Below, piece by piece: positions 1 through 5,544 of a stretch of DNA of 5,544 bases. The DNA is from Pseudomonadota bacterium (GTDB lineage: Bacteria; Pseudomonadota; Gammaproteobacteria; Acidithiobacillales; Acidithiobacillaceae): the NCBI GenBank assembly GCA_021839095.1, contig JAKCBU010000098.1, positions 1 to 5,544 on the forward strand. The letters run 5' to 3'. Made by a program: the position numbers and the translations under genes. The notes below the pieces were generated by a model. The model was not told the origin of the DNA, did not search any database, and saw nothing but the letters and a program-made list of their open reading frames with translations. Every line of letters starts with the position of its first letter. Within the stretch, counting starts at the first letter, position 1.

Positions 1-231
1 CGTTTCTGGCAAAACATCGAGCATTATGCGCGGTGCGCCGGGATTACCCGGACGGTGTCGCCGCATAGCCTGCGCCACGCCTTCGCTACCCACCTGCTGA
101 ATCACGGCGCCGACCTGCGCAGCGTGCAGCTGATGCTCGGTCACGCCAGTCTCTCCACCACGGAGATCTATACCCATGTGGCGCAGGCACGTTTGAAGGC
201 GTTGCATCAGAGGCATCACCCACGCGGGTGA
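1..231 (+). CDS. xerD: Site-specific tyrosine recombinase XerD, C-terminal fragment (5' end outside window)
   Basis: This is the last 76 residues of XerD, which with XerC resolves chromosome dimers at dif sites near the division septum. The fragment holds most of the catalytic core: His22 and Arg25 in [12 protein letters not shown], His48 in [11 protein letters not shown], and the nucleophile Tyr57 in EIYTHV. The spacing between these residues, and the 19 residues after the tyrosine, match E. coli XerD (H244, R247, H270, Y279, 298 residues). About 222 residues are therefore missing upstream. The ending LHQRHHPRG resembles the XerD C-terminal helix (LHQQHHPRA) and not that of XerC, so I call XerD and not a generic integrase. 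The reading frame is intact from base 1 to a TGA at 229-231. Its downstream neighbour converges on it, so the protease gene is not part of a xerD operon. Confidence 0.95.
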   Translation, partial: RFWQNIEHYARCAGITRTVSPHSLRHAFATHLLNHGADLRSVQLMLGHASLSTTEIYTHVAQARLKALHQRHHPRG

Positions 232-234
232 TGC
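213..234. terminator. Perfect 9-bp hairpin overlapping the xerD stop codon
   Basis: GCATCACCC (213-221) and GGGTGATGC (226-234) are perfect inverted repeats around a 4-base loop, ACGC. The right arm contains the xerD TGA. The stem is GC-rich and compact like an intrinsic terminator, but no T-run follows on either strand. It may stop transcription weakly, pause it, or protect the 3' end of the xerD mRNA. The structure is seen directly; the role is inferred. Confidence 0.45.
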
Positions 235-245
235 GCGTATCGCTT

Positions 246-283
246 GGCGGCAACACGAACGAATGTTTGAGCTTGTTGCCGCC
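246..283. terminator. 10-bp hairpin between convergent xerD and the htrA-type gene, possible bidirectional terminator
   Basis: GGCGGCAACA (246-255) is perfectly complementary to TGTTGCCGCC (274-283). Inside the 18-base loop, CGAAC (256-260) can also pair with GTTTG (265-269) around GAAT, using one G-U pair, which gives a nearly continuous long stem. It lies 28 bases past the protease stop codon and 14 bases past the xerD stop, where a shared bidirectional terminator would be expected. No T-run follows on either strand, so it is not a canonical intrinsic terminator. Confidence 0.5.
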
Positions 284-311
284 GCGCTGCGGTGAATCGC
301 CCGTGTGTATG

Positions 312-1829
312 TTACTTCTTGGGTAACGTCACCACCACGTAGACACTGGCCTTGCCCTGCCGTACCAGCAAGGGAATGGGCTGGTTGGCGGGTAGACCGG
401 CAACAATGCGCTCCAGTTCCGCTGGACTGCTGACGTCCTGCTGGTCGATTTGCTGGATGATCATGCCCGGCATGATCCCGGCTTCCGCCGCCGCCCCTTC
501 ACCAACACCGACCACCACGACCCCGTGATGTACGTCCAACCGCTTTTCAATGAGGGGGGTCAGAGACTGGACGTGGATGCCCATGCGGGACACCTTGCCC
601 ACCTTGGCGGGTGACGTGGGCACCTGGCTGCTGGTCTGCTCGGCCATGTTCTTGGGCAGGGCGGTAACCAGCACCTCTTTGGTTTCCGCTGTTCCGCGAT
701 GGAGGATGCCCACCTTGACCCGGGTACCCGGCACGGTATTGCCGACCATGGGCGGCAGTTGCCCGACGTTGTATACCGGATTGTTGTTGTAGGTGACGAT
801 CACGTCCCCCGGTCTGATGCCGGCCTTGGCGGCCGGGCTGCCGGGCATGACCGAAGCGATGAGCGCGCCGACCGGTTCCTTGAGACGCAGGGCCTGCGCC
901 ATCTGCGGCGTGACATCTTGCACTTCCACGCCCAGGTAGCCGAACTGGATCGCTTTGTGATTTTTGAAATCCTGCACCACGCGCATCACGGTATTGATGG
1001 GGATGGAGAAGGACAGGCCCATGTAGCCGCCGCTATTGGTGTAAATCTGATCGTTGATACCCACCACCTGGCCCTTCATGTTGAAGAGTGGTCCGCCGGA
1101 GTTGCCGGGATTGATGGGCACGTCGCTTTGAATGAAAGGAATGTACTCGTCGTCGGGCAACGGCCGGTTCATGGCGCTGACCACGCCCTGGGTCACGGTG
1201 TTGTAAAAGCCGAAGGGCGCGCCGACGGCGAGCAGCCATTGACCGACCTTCAGATCGTCGGAGTTCCCGAGGGGTACGGTGGGCAGGTCCTTGGCGTCTA
1301 TTTTGAGCAGGGCCGTATCATATCGCACCGAAAGCCCGATCAGCTTGGCCGGATAGGCGTGGTGATTGGTGAGGGTGACGACGATATGGTTGGCGCCGCG
1401 CACGACGTGGCCCGCGGTGACGATGTAGCCGTCCGGGCTGATGATGAAACCGGAGCCGAGCGACTGGATCTTTTCATGCTGCTGTGGACCCGGGCCATTT
1501 TGTCCGGGGGGCATGAAGTGATGAAAAAACTGATAGAATGGCGAATTGGGTGGAAAGGGGTTGTTTTGCTGGTGGATGACCTTGTTGGTGGTGCTGCTGA
1601 TGTTGACCACCGCAGGGCCGTAACGATCGATAATCGGCGTGAAATCCGGCAAGGCGACCAGTGCCTGTTGAGGCGCCGTGTTGGTCGAGATGGACAAGGC
1701 GGGCGCGGTGGGGGAATCGGCCTGTGCCCATTCCGTCGCACCTAGTGCAAAGCCAAAACATGCCGTTATAACAGCAATTACGATCATTTTACGGCGCTTG
1801 AATATCGAATTCGGGCGATTATTCGCCAT
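312..1829 (-). CDS. degP: Do/HtrA-family periplasmic serine endoprotease with two PDZ domains (DegP/DegQ/MucD type)
   Basis: This 505-residue protein is a periplasmic protease-chaperone that handles misfolded envelope proteins. A signal peptide is visible: basic KRRK at 11-14, a hydrophobic core to about residue 34, and a probable cut after AQA (35-37). The trypsin-like domain carries the full catalytic triad: His141 (TAGHVV), Asp171 (YDTALLKI) and Ser244 (GNSGGPL). Arg222 lies at the place of the DegP sensor-loop arginine. PDZ1 spans about 296-392 (begins FGYLGVEV) and PDZ2 about 415-503 (MGIHV). The LA-loop region, about 84-120, is rich in Pro, Gln, His and Asn. Length and two PDZ domains fit DegP/DegQ/MucD; DegS has only one. 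The frame stays open up to 2183, but that extension is antisense-like sequence over the neighbouring gene. The ATG at 1829 has AAGGAG six bases upstream and is followed directly by the signal peptide. Which of DegP, DegQ or MucD is the ortholog is not resolved. Confidence 0.93.
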   Translation of the reverse strand: MANNRPNSIFKRRKMIVIAVITACFGFALGATEWAQADSPTAPALSISTNTAPQQALVALPDFTPIIDRYGPAVVNISSTTNKVIHQQNNPFPPNSPFYQFFHHFMPPGQNGPGPQQHEKIQSLGSGFIISPDGYIVTAGHVVRGANHIVVTLTNHHAYPAKLIGLSVRYDTALLKIDAKDLPTVPLGNSDDLKVGQWLLAVGAPFGFYNTVTQGVVSAMNRPLPDDEYIPFIQSDVPINPGNSGGPLFNMKGQVVGINDQIYTNSGGYMGLSFSIPINTVMRVVQDFKNHKAIQFGYLGVEVQDVTPQMAQALRLKEPVGALIASVMPGSPAAKAGIRPGDVIVTYNNNPVYNVGQLPPMVGNTVPGTRVKVGILHRGTAETKEVLVTALPKNMAEQTSSQVPTSPAKVGKVSRMGIHVQSLTPLIEKRLDVHHGVVVVGVGEGAAAEAGIMPGMIIQQIDQQDVSSPAELERIVAGLPANQPIPLLVRQGKASVYVVVTLPKK

Positions 1830-1835
1830 GAGGTT

Positions 1836-1841
1836 CTCCTT
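1836..1841 (-). promoter_or_regulatory. Ribosome binding site fixing the protease start
   Basis: AAGGAG read on the minus strand lies six bases before the ATG at 1829. This strong Shine-Dalgarno match, together with the signal peptide that follows, rules out the longer in-frame start at 2183. Confidence 0.85.
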
Positions 1842-1875
1842 CGGGATTTGGTCTTGCAACTCGGTACGTTTCAGC

Positions 1876-1903
1876 TTGGACTCTGAGAAAAGGCGGAGGT
1901 TCC
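1876..1903 (-). promoter_or_regulatory. Candidate sigmaE (RpoE)-type promoter for the HtrA protease gene
   Basis: On the minus strand GGAACCT (1897-1903) is followed after exactly 15 bases by GTCCAA (1876-1881). The E. coli sigmaE consensus is roughly GGAACTT, 15-16 bases, then GTCAAA or TCnnA, so each box differs at only one base. Transcription would start near 1870 and leave a leader of about 40 bases before the ATG at 1829. E. coli degP is a classical sigmaE regulon member, so position, match and gene function agree. The boxes are seen; promoter activity is inferred. Confidence 0.6.
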
Positions 1904-1965
1904 AGGCCAGATACCACAACATAACACTAAACGTGAACGGGAGACGACCGTGGGCAAGCGCCGGT

Positions 1966-2835
1966 TCAGTGCAAGGCGCGGGACAGCAGGGAGCGGTAGC
2001 GTTCCACCAGGGGTCCCTGATTGCCCTGCAAAGCGAATATCTTGAGGATGGTTTTGCGGGCCAGCCCGTCCTGGTAATTTTTGTGGCGTTCGACCATCTC
2101 GATGAGTTGATCCAGAGCCGCTGTTTCCTGCTTTTGTAAGAGGAGGAGCAAAGAGCGCTGATACATCGCCTGTGCACGGGCATCGCCTTTTTCGTGGGCG
2201 ATGGCGCTTTCCAGTTCCGCCATGGGCGGCGCGTTACGGACGGTTTCGATGAATTCCAGCAGGGCCTTCAACCCCTCCACTTCGGTTTCCAGCTGGAAAG
2301 TGGGGGACATCGCGTCGATCTGAGCTTGCGCGTCGGCGGGACGATCCTGTTGGATGGCCAAGCGCGCGAGCGCCAGGCGCGCCGGGTCATTCTTGGGATT
2401 GAGACCGAGGACCCGCTGCAGCAAGGACTCCGCCTCCGCGGCCTTACCTTGGGCGATGGCATCGAGCGCCTGTATGTGGAGGTCGTCGCCCGGCGCAGGC
2501 AGGTGTTTTTCGATGAATCGGCGGACGGCGGGTTCGGGCAAGGCCCCGGTGAATTCGTCCACGACTTTTCCACCCCTGAAGGCCTTGACGGCCGGGATGC
2601 CGCGAACCTGATACTGACGGGACAAATCCGCGTTTTCGTCGGAGTTGACCTTGGCGAGCACGAAGGCGCCGTCCATTTCTGCCGCCAACTTTTCCAGGAT
2701 CGGACCCAAGGCGCGGCAGGGTGCGCACCAGGGGGCCCAGAAGTCCACCAGTACCAGCACCTGTCGAGACCGTTCGATGACCGCCTCCTGAAAATTGCCG
2801 AGATTCACTTCGAGCATGTGTCCACTGACTGCCAT
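1966..2835 (-). CDS. cnoX: Thioredoxin-TPR chaperone of the CnoX/YbbN type with a CAPC active site
   Basis: This 289-residue protein joins an N-terminal thioredoxin fold (about 7-112) to an alpha-helical, TPR-like C-terminal half (about 117-289). The first half has the active site WAPWCAPC (Cys37, Cys40) and the cis-proline in GIPAV (Pro81). Helical pairs such as IAQGKAAEAESLLQRVLGLN mark the second half. The length matches E. coli CnoX/YbbN (284 residues), a cytoplasmic holdase that guards proteins against oxidation and passes them to GroEL and DnaK. E. coli CnoX has SxxC and lacks reductase activity; this protein keeps both cysteines, as in Caulobacter CnoX, so disulfide-exchange activity is plausible. 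No signal peptide is seen, so it should be cytoplasmic. The ATG at 2835 is chosen over the GTG at 2841 because AGGAG lies five bases before the ATG and overlaps the GTG. The ATG at 2817 has no good binding site. It ends 136 bases before the protease ATG. Confidence 0.88.
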   Translation of the reverse strand: MAVSGHMLEVNLGNFQEAVIERSRQVLVLVDFWAPWCAPCRALGPILEKLAAEMDGAFVLAKVNSDENADLSRQYQVRGIPAVKAFRGGKVVDEFTGALPEPAVRRFIEKHLPAPGDDLHIQALDAIAQGKAAEAESLLQRVLGLNPKNDPARLALARLAIQQDRPADAQAQIDAMSPTFQLETEVEGLKALLEFIETVRNAPPMAELESAIAHEKGDARAQAMYQRSLLLLLQKQETAALDQLIEMVERHKNYQDGLARKTILKIFALQGNQGPLVERYRSLLSRALH

Positions 2836-2840
2836 ACGCA

Positions 2841-2845
2841 CTCCT
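2841..2845 (-). promoter_or_regulatory. Ribosome binding site fixing the cnoX start
   Basis: AGGAG on the minus strand ends five bases before the ATG at 2835. Its last G is the first base of the in-frame GTG at 2841, so that GTG cannot use it. The ATG is therefore the probable start. Confidence 0.7.
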
Positions 2846-2868
2846 GAGAAAATAGAGAACAGATCGAA

Positions 2869-2897
2869 CTTGTATCCACCGTTTTAGGTTTGGTCAA
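2869..2897 (-). promoter_or_regulatory. Candidate sigma70-type promoter for cnoX
   Basis: On the minus strand TTGACC (2892-2897) and TACAAG (2869-2874) are separated by 17 bases. They match the -35 consensus at five of six positions and the -10 at four of six. Transcription would start near 2862, about 27 bases before the ATG at 2835. It sits wholly in the 97-base gap after the upstream gene, which suggests cnoX can be transcribed independently. Confidence 0.4.
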
Positions 2898-2932
2898 AAC
2901 CGGATATTTTCAAGGCGCGGTTTCCGGAGCGG

Positions 2933-3487
2933 TTACTGTTGTTCGGCTTTGGCCAAGGTATCCAGTACGGACTGGAGCAGGCTGCGCCCGAGAGGTCCCA
3001 TGCCGCGCTCCAGTGTGAGCCGATCGTATCGGCCCCGGGAGAGGGGGCCAAGGGCCGCGCCCATGCGCGCCATGTCGCCTCCGGCCTGTTGCATCTGACT
3101 GGCCATGCGACCGAGCCAGGACAGGGCTTCCGGTTCACCGCGGCGGGCGGCGAGGATGACGCTGGCGAGGCCAGGGGCGGCAAGAGTGGGGTCGGCTTGA
3201 TCACCGGCTTTGGGTAAAGTTTCGGGATTCTGCAAACCCATGAGGATGGATTCGATGATGACGCCGTCTTCCTCGTCCAGCCCTCGGAGCAGGCCCAGCT
3301 CCCGTTGTCCGGCCAGAATCTGGCGGATGACGGCGACCAGATCGCCCCAGCCATTGGCGGCGGCGACACGCAGACTTTCTTCCAGCGGCGCCCGGAGATG
3401 AATATTCTGGCAGGCGGCGGCGACTTGCAGGATGAGGGCCGCGTGGGCGCTGCGGATCTGCTCTCGGCGTTCGGGGAGGACGGACAT
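2933..3487 (-). CDS. Uncharacterised alpha-helical protein, 184 residues
   Basis: I do not recognise a named family. The protein is rich in Ala, Leu, Gly, Arg and Glu, has no signal peptide or membrane span, and should be cytoplasmic and all-helical. Two helical blocks (about 14-86 and 105-180) flank a loop with Pro, Asp and Gly (87-104). Block 1 holds ILAGQREL followed by GLDEED and IIESIL (about 57-82). This resembles, from memory, helical repeats in large bacterial TPR-like scaffold proteins. Block 2 ends similarly (LGRSLLQSVLDTL), so an internal duplication is possible. The ATG at 3487 has GGAG 11 bases upstream, a rather long spacing, but no better in-frame start exists nearby. The coding frame is preferred over the overlapping frame at 2884-3504, which is Pro/Ser-rich and looks like a shadow. 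It lies 73 bases after uvrA and 97 bases before cnoX. Confidence 0.7.
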   Translation of the reverse strand: MSVLPERREQIRSAHAALILQVAAACQNIHLRAPLEESLRVAAANGWGDLVAVIRQILAGQRELGLLRGLDEEDGVIIESILMGLQNPETLPKAGDQADPTLAAPGLASVILAARRGEPEALSWLGRMASQMQQAGGDMARMGAALGPLSRGRYDRLTLERGMGPLGRSLLQSVLDTLAKAEQQ

Positions 3488-3507
3488 GGTTGTGGGAACT
3501 CCATGTA

Positions 3508-3524
3508 AAAATGGTGGCCATTTT
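3508..3524 (-). terminator. A/T-rich hairpin with T-run after uvrA (weak terminator or leader structure)
   Basis: On the minus strand AAAATGG, loop CCA and CCATTTT form a 7-bp stem, and the T-run extends to five. It lies 37 bases after the uvrA stop and about 20 bases before the start codon at 3487. The stem has only two G-C pairs, so termination would be inefficient. A second hairpin, CGGCTT/AAGCCG (3532-3554), lies just upstream of it in the same gap. Confidence 0.25.
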
Positions 3525-3560
3525 GCGGTATCGGCTTCGTGACTGCAAAAGCCGGACTGT

Positions 3561-5544
3561 TCAGCGGTTGAGGTGTCGCGCCAGATAACGCCCGGTGTGC
3601 GACCGGGGATCGCGCGCGATCTCGTCCGGTGTGCCGGTGGCGAGGATCCGGCCACCGCCGGAGCCGCCTTCGGGACCGAGATCGATGATCCAGTCCGCCG
3701 TCTTGATGACGTCCAGATTGTGCTCGATAACGATGATGGTGTTGCCCGCGTCGGCCAGTTTCTGCAGCACCTCCAGGAGCAGGGCGATGTCGTGGAAGTG
3801 TAGCCCGGTGGTGGGTTCGTCAAGGATGTAGAGGGTCCGCCCGGTGTCGCGACGGGAGAGTTCCCGGGAGAGTTTGACGCGCTGCGCTTCGCCGCCGGAG
3901 AGGGTGGTGGCCGCCTGGCCCAGACGCAGATAACCCAGACCCACGTCGAGCAGGGTCTGCAATTTGCGGGCGACGGAGGGGACGGGGTCGAAGAAGCCCC
4001 GCGCATCTTCCACCGTCATCTCCAGGACCTCATGAATGTTTTTGCCCTTGTAATGCACATCCAGGGTCTCACGCTTGTAGCGTTTGCCGCCGCAGATATC
4101 GCAGGGCACATAGATGTCCGGCAGAAAGTGCATTTCCACCCGGGTCACGCCGTCGCCCTCACAGGCTTCGCAGCGTCCGCCCTTGACGTTGAAACTGAAG
4201 CGGCCGGGATTGTAGCCCCGGGTGCGCGCTTCGCCGGTGGCGGCGAACAGCTCGCGGATGGGCGTGAAAAGACCGGTGTACGTCGCCGGATTGCTGCGTG
4301 GCGTGCGGCCGATGGGGCTTTGGTCGATGGCGATGACCTTGTCCAGATCTTCCAATCCGTGGATCTGCTTGTGGGGCGCCGGGCTCTGATGGCTGCCCAT
4401 GAGGACACGGGCGCAGGCGGGGTAGAGGGTGTCGTTGATGAGGGTCGATTTACCGGAACCGCTGACCCCGGTGACGCAGGTGAAGAGACCGATGGGAATG
4501 CGGGCATCCACCGACTTCAGGTTATTGCCGGTGGCCCCCTCCACTTCCAGCCAGCGCTGGCTGGCATTACCGCGTCGACGTTCGGGGACGGCGATGCAGA
4601 GGTCGCCGGTGAGATAGCGTCCGGTCAGGGAGCCGGGACTGTTGCGGATTTCCTCCGGACTGCCCTGGGCGATGACCTCGCCGCCGTGGGTACCTGCGCC
4701 GGGACCCATGTCCACCACATAATCGGCGGCGCGGATGGCGTCTTCGTCATGCTCGACGACGATGACGGTGTTGCCCAGATCGCGCAGATGCTTGAGGGTG
4801 CCGATGAGGCGATCATTGTCGCGCTGGTGCAGACCGATGGAAGGCTCATCGAGGACGTACATCACTCCCACCAGCCCCGCGCCGATCTGCGAGGCGAGAC
4901 GGATGCGCTGCGCTTCCCCACCGGAGAGGGTTTCGGCGGAGCGGTCGAGGCTGAGGTAGTCGAGGCCGACATCCACCAGAAACTTCAGACGGCTGCCGAT
5001 TTCCTTGAGGATGCGCTCGGCGATGAGGGCTTCCTGACCCTCCAGTCGCAGGTGGGTGAAATGCTGCAGGGACTCGCGAATGGACAGCGCCGAAACCTCC
5101 TGAATGGCCAGTGGCCCGACCCTGACCATGCGCGCTTCTTCGCGCAGGCGGCTGCCATTGCAGACGGGGCAGCGTAGACGGCCCATATAGCGCATGATTT
5201 CTTCGCGAATGAGGTTGGACTGGGTTTCCCGCAAGCGGCGCTCCAGACCGGTAACGACGCCTTCGAAGCTCAGCTTGTGACGGTGCGTCCCTTGCTGAAC
5301 GGTGATGCGTTCGGGGCTCCCATGGAGGATCTGTTCGCGGACGTCATAGGGCAAATCCTGCCAGGGGGTGTCCAGCGAAAAGCGGAAGTGCGTGGCCAGG
5401 GCGGCGAGCAGCGGCGCATAGTGTTCCTGATGGCGCTTGGTCCAGGCGGCAATGGCACCATCACGCAGGCCCAGTTCCGGGTTGGGGACGATCAGATCCG
5501 GATCGAAAAAGGTGATTTCGCCGAGGCCGTCACAGCGCGCGCAG
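3561..5544 (-). CDS. uvrA: Excinuclease ABC subunit A (UvrA), C-terminal 660 residues (5' end outside window)
   Basis: UvrA is the damage-recognition ATPase of nucleotide excision repair; it dimerises and loads UvrB. The frame stays open through 5544, where it begins with CARCDGLG, the second half of the first zinc-binding module. Comparison with E. coli UvrA (940 residues) puts about 280 residues outside the window, including the first Walker A and the UvrB-binding domain. In fragment numbering, NBD1 has the signature LSGGEAQR (206-213), Walker B VMYVLDE (227-233) and H-loop His265. NBD2 has Walker [10 protein letters not shown] (359-367), signature LSGGEAQR (548-555), Walker B LYILDE (571-576) and His608. 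The DNA-contacting zinc finger is Cys458, Cys461, Cys481 and Cys484 with 19 residues between the pairs. A further CxxC pair is at 125/128. The TTG at 5354 is internal and not a start. The gene ends in TGA at 3561-3563 and appears intact and functional. Confidence 0.97.
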   Translation of the reverse strand, partial: CARCDGLGEITFFDPDLIVPNPELGLRDGAIAAWTKRHQEHYAPLLAALATHFRFSLDTPWQDLPYDVREQILHGSPERITVQQGTHRHKLSFEGVVTGLERRLRETQSNLIREEIMRYMGRLRCPVCNGSRLREEARMVRVGPLAIQEVSALSIRESLQHFTHLRLEGQEALIAERILKEIGSRLKFLVDVGLDYLSLDRSAETLSGGEAQRIRLASQIGAGLVGVMYVLDEPSIGLHQRDNDRLIGTLKHLRDLGNTVIVVEHDEDAIRAADYVVDMGPGAGTHGGEVIAQGSPEEIRNSPGSLTGRYLTGDLCIAVPERRRGNASQRWLEVEGATGNNLKSVDARIPIGLFTCVTGVSGSGKSTLINDTLYPACARVLMGSHQSPAPHKQIHGLEDLDKVIAIDQSPIGRTPRSNPATYTGLFTPIRELFAATGEARTRGYNPGRFSFNVKGGRCEACEGDGVTRVEMHFLPDIYVPCDICGGKRYKRETLDVHYKGKNIHEVLEMTVEDARGFFDPVPSVARKLQTLLDVGLGYLRLGQAATTLSGGEAQRVKLSRELSRRDTGRTLYILDEPTTGLHFHDIALLLEVLQKLADAGNTIIVIEHNLDVIKTADWIIDLGPEGGSGGGRILATGTPDEIARDPRSHTGRYLARHLNR

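Noticed and set aside
699..1745. Long + strand open frame antisense to the protease gene
   Set aside because: The composition (rich in His, Asp, Gly, Val) mirrors the opposite strand, there is no recognisable domain, and it lies wholly over a convincingly coding gene.
1958..1979. GCGCC/GGCGC hairpin at the end of cnoX
   Set aside because: A 5-bp stem with a 12-base loop and no T-run is expected by chance in GC-rich DNA.
1830..2183. N-terminal extension of the protease frame to a start at 2183
   Set aside because: It overlaps the 3' part of the cnoX-like gene in another frame, has a Trp/Ser/Arg/Cys-rich composition typical of a shadow, and precedes a strong ribosome binding site and signal peptide at 1829.
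2900..2927. CCGGA/TCCGG hairpin followed by TTTT after the helical protein stop (minus strand)
   Set aside because: The stem is only 5 bp with an 18-base loop and competes with an alternative AAACCG/CGGTTT pairing; too weak to call a terminator.
2884..3504. Overlapping minus-strand frame beginning MEFPQP over the helical protein
   Set aside because: Its translation is Pro/Ser/Trp-rich without periodic hydrophobics, whereas the alternative frame at 2933-3487 gives a balanced helical protein. This choice rests on composition only.
3488..4006. Extension of the helical protein frame upstream into uvrA
   Set aside because: That portion reads a shadow frame of the UvrA C-terminus; the ATG at 3487 with GGAG upstream is the sensible start.
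4032..5177. Long + strand open frame (381 codons) antisense to uvrA
   Set aside because: The frame is a by-product of GC-rich codon use in uvrA; the Ala/Asp/Gly/Val-rich translation has no known motif, and the opposite strand encodes conserved UvrA motifs throughout.
1..5544. Hidden mobile element, CRISPR array, toxin-antitoxin pair or phage-defence system
   Set aside because: No spaced repeats, transposase, small paired genes or defence domains are visible. The only recombinase is XerD, whose C-terminal sequence marks it as the chromosomal dimer-resolution enzyme.

Overview
This window carries ordinary housekeeping and stress genes of a Gram-negative bacterium. It looks fairly GC-rich by eye. 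The signs are a periplasmic Do-type protease with a classical signal peptide, and a XerD tail and a UvrA that both follow the Escherichia coli proteins closely. I infer a proteobacterium, gammaproteobacterial or a close relative such as Acidithiobacillus. The genus cannot be settled from the sequence alone.

Layout: the left edge (1-231, + strand) is the last 76 codons of the tyrosine recombinase XerD. Everything else is on the minus strand. In transcription order it is: uvrA (from beyond the right edge down to 3561, first ~280 residues missing), an unrecognised 184-residue helical protein (3487-2933), a thioredoxin-TPR protein of the CnoX/YbbN type (2835-1966), and a Do/HtrA periplasmic serine protease (1829-312). 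xerD and the protease gene converge on an 80-base gap with two strong hairpins. No gene-free stretch exceeds 136 bases.

How the genes work together: UvrA recognises DNA damage, the CnoX-like protein is expected to protect and reduce cytoplasmic proteins under oxidative stress, and the HtrA protein degrades or holds misfolded envelope proteins. The shared strand and short gaps (73, 97 and 136 bases) would allow partial co-transcription. However, candidate promoters precede both cnoX (sigma70-like) and the protease gene (a close sigmaE-type match), so they are probably not a single operon.

I see no CRISPR array, mobile element, tRNA or rRNA, and no convincing new multi-gene system. The points most worth a second look are the sigmaE-like promoter, the unrecognised helical protein with a possible internal duplication, and the paired hairpins between the convergent genes.
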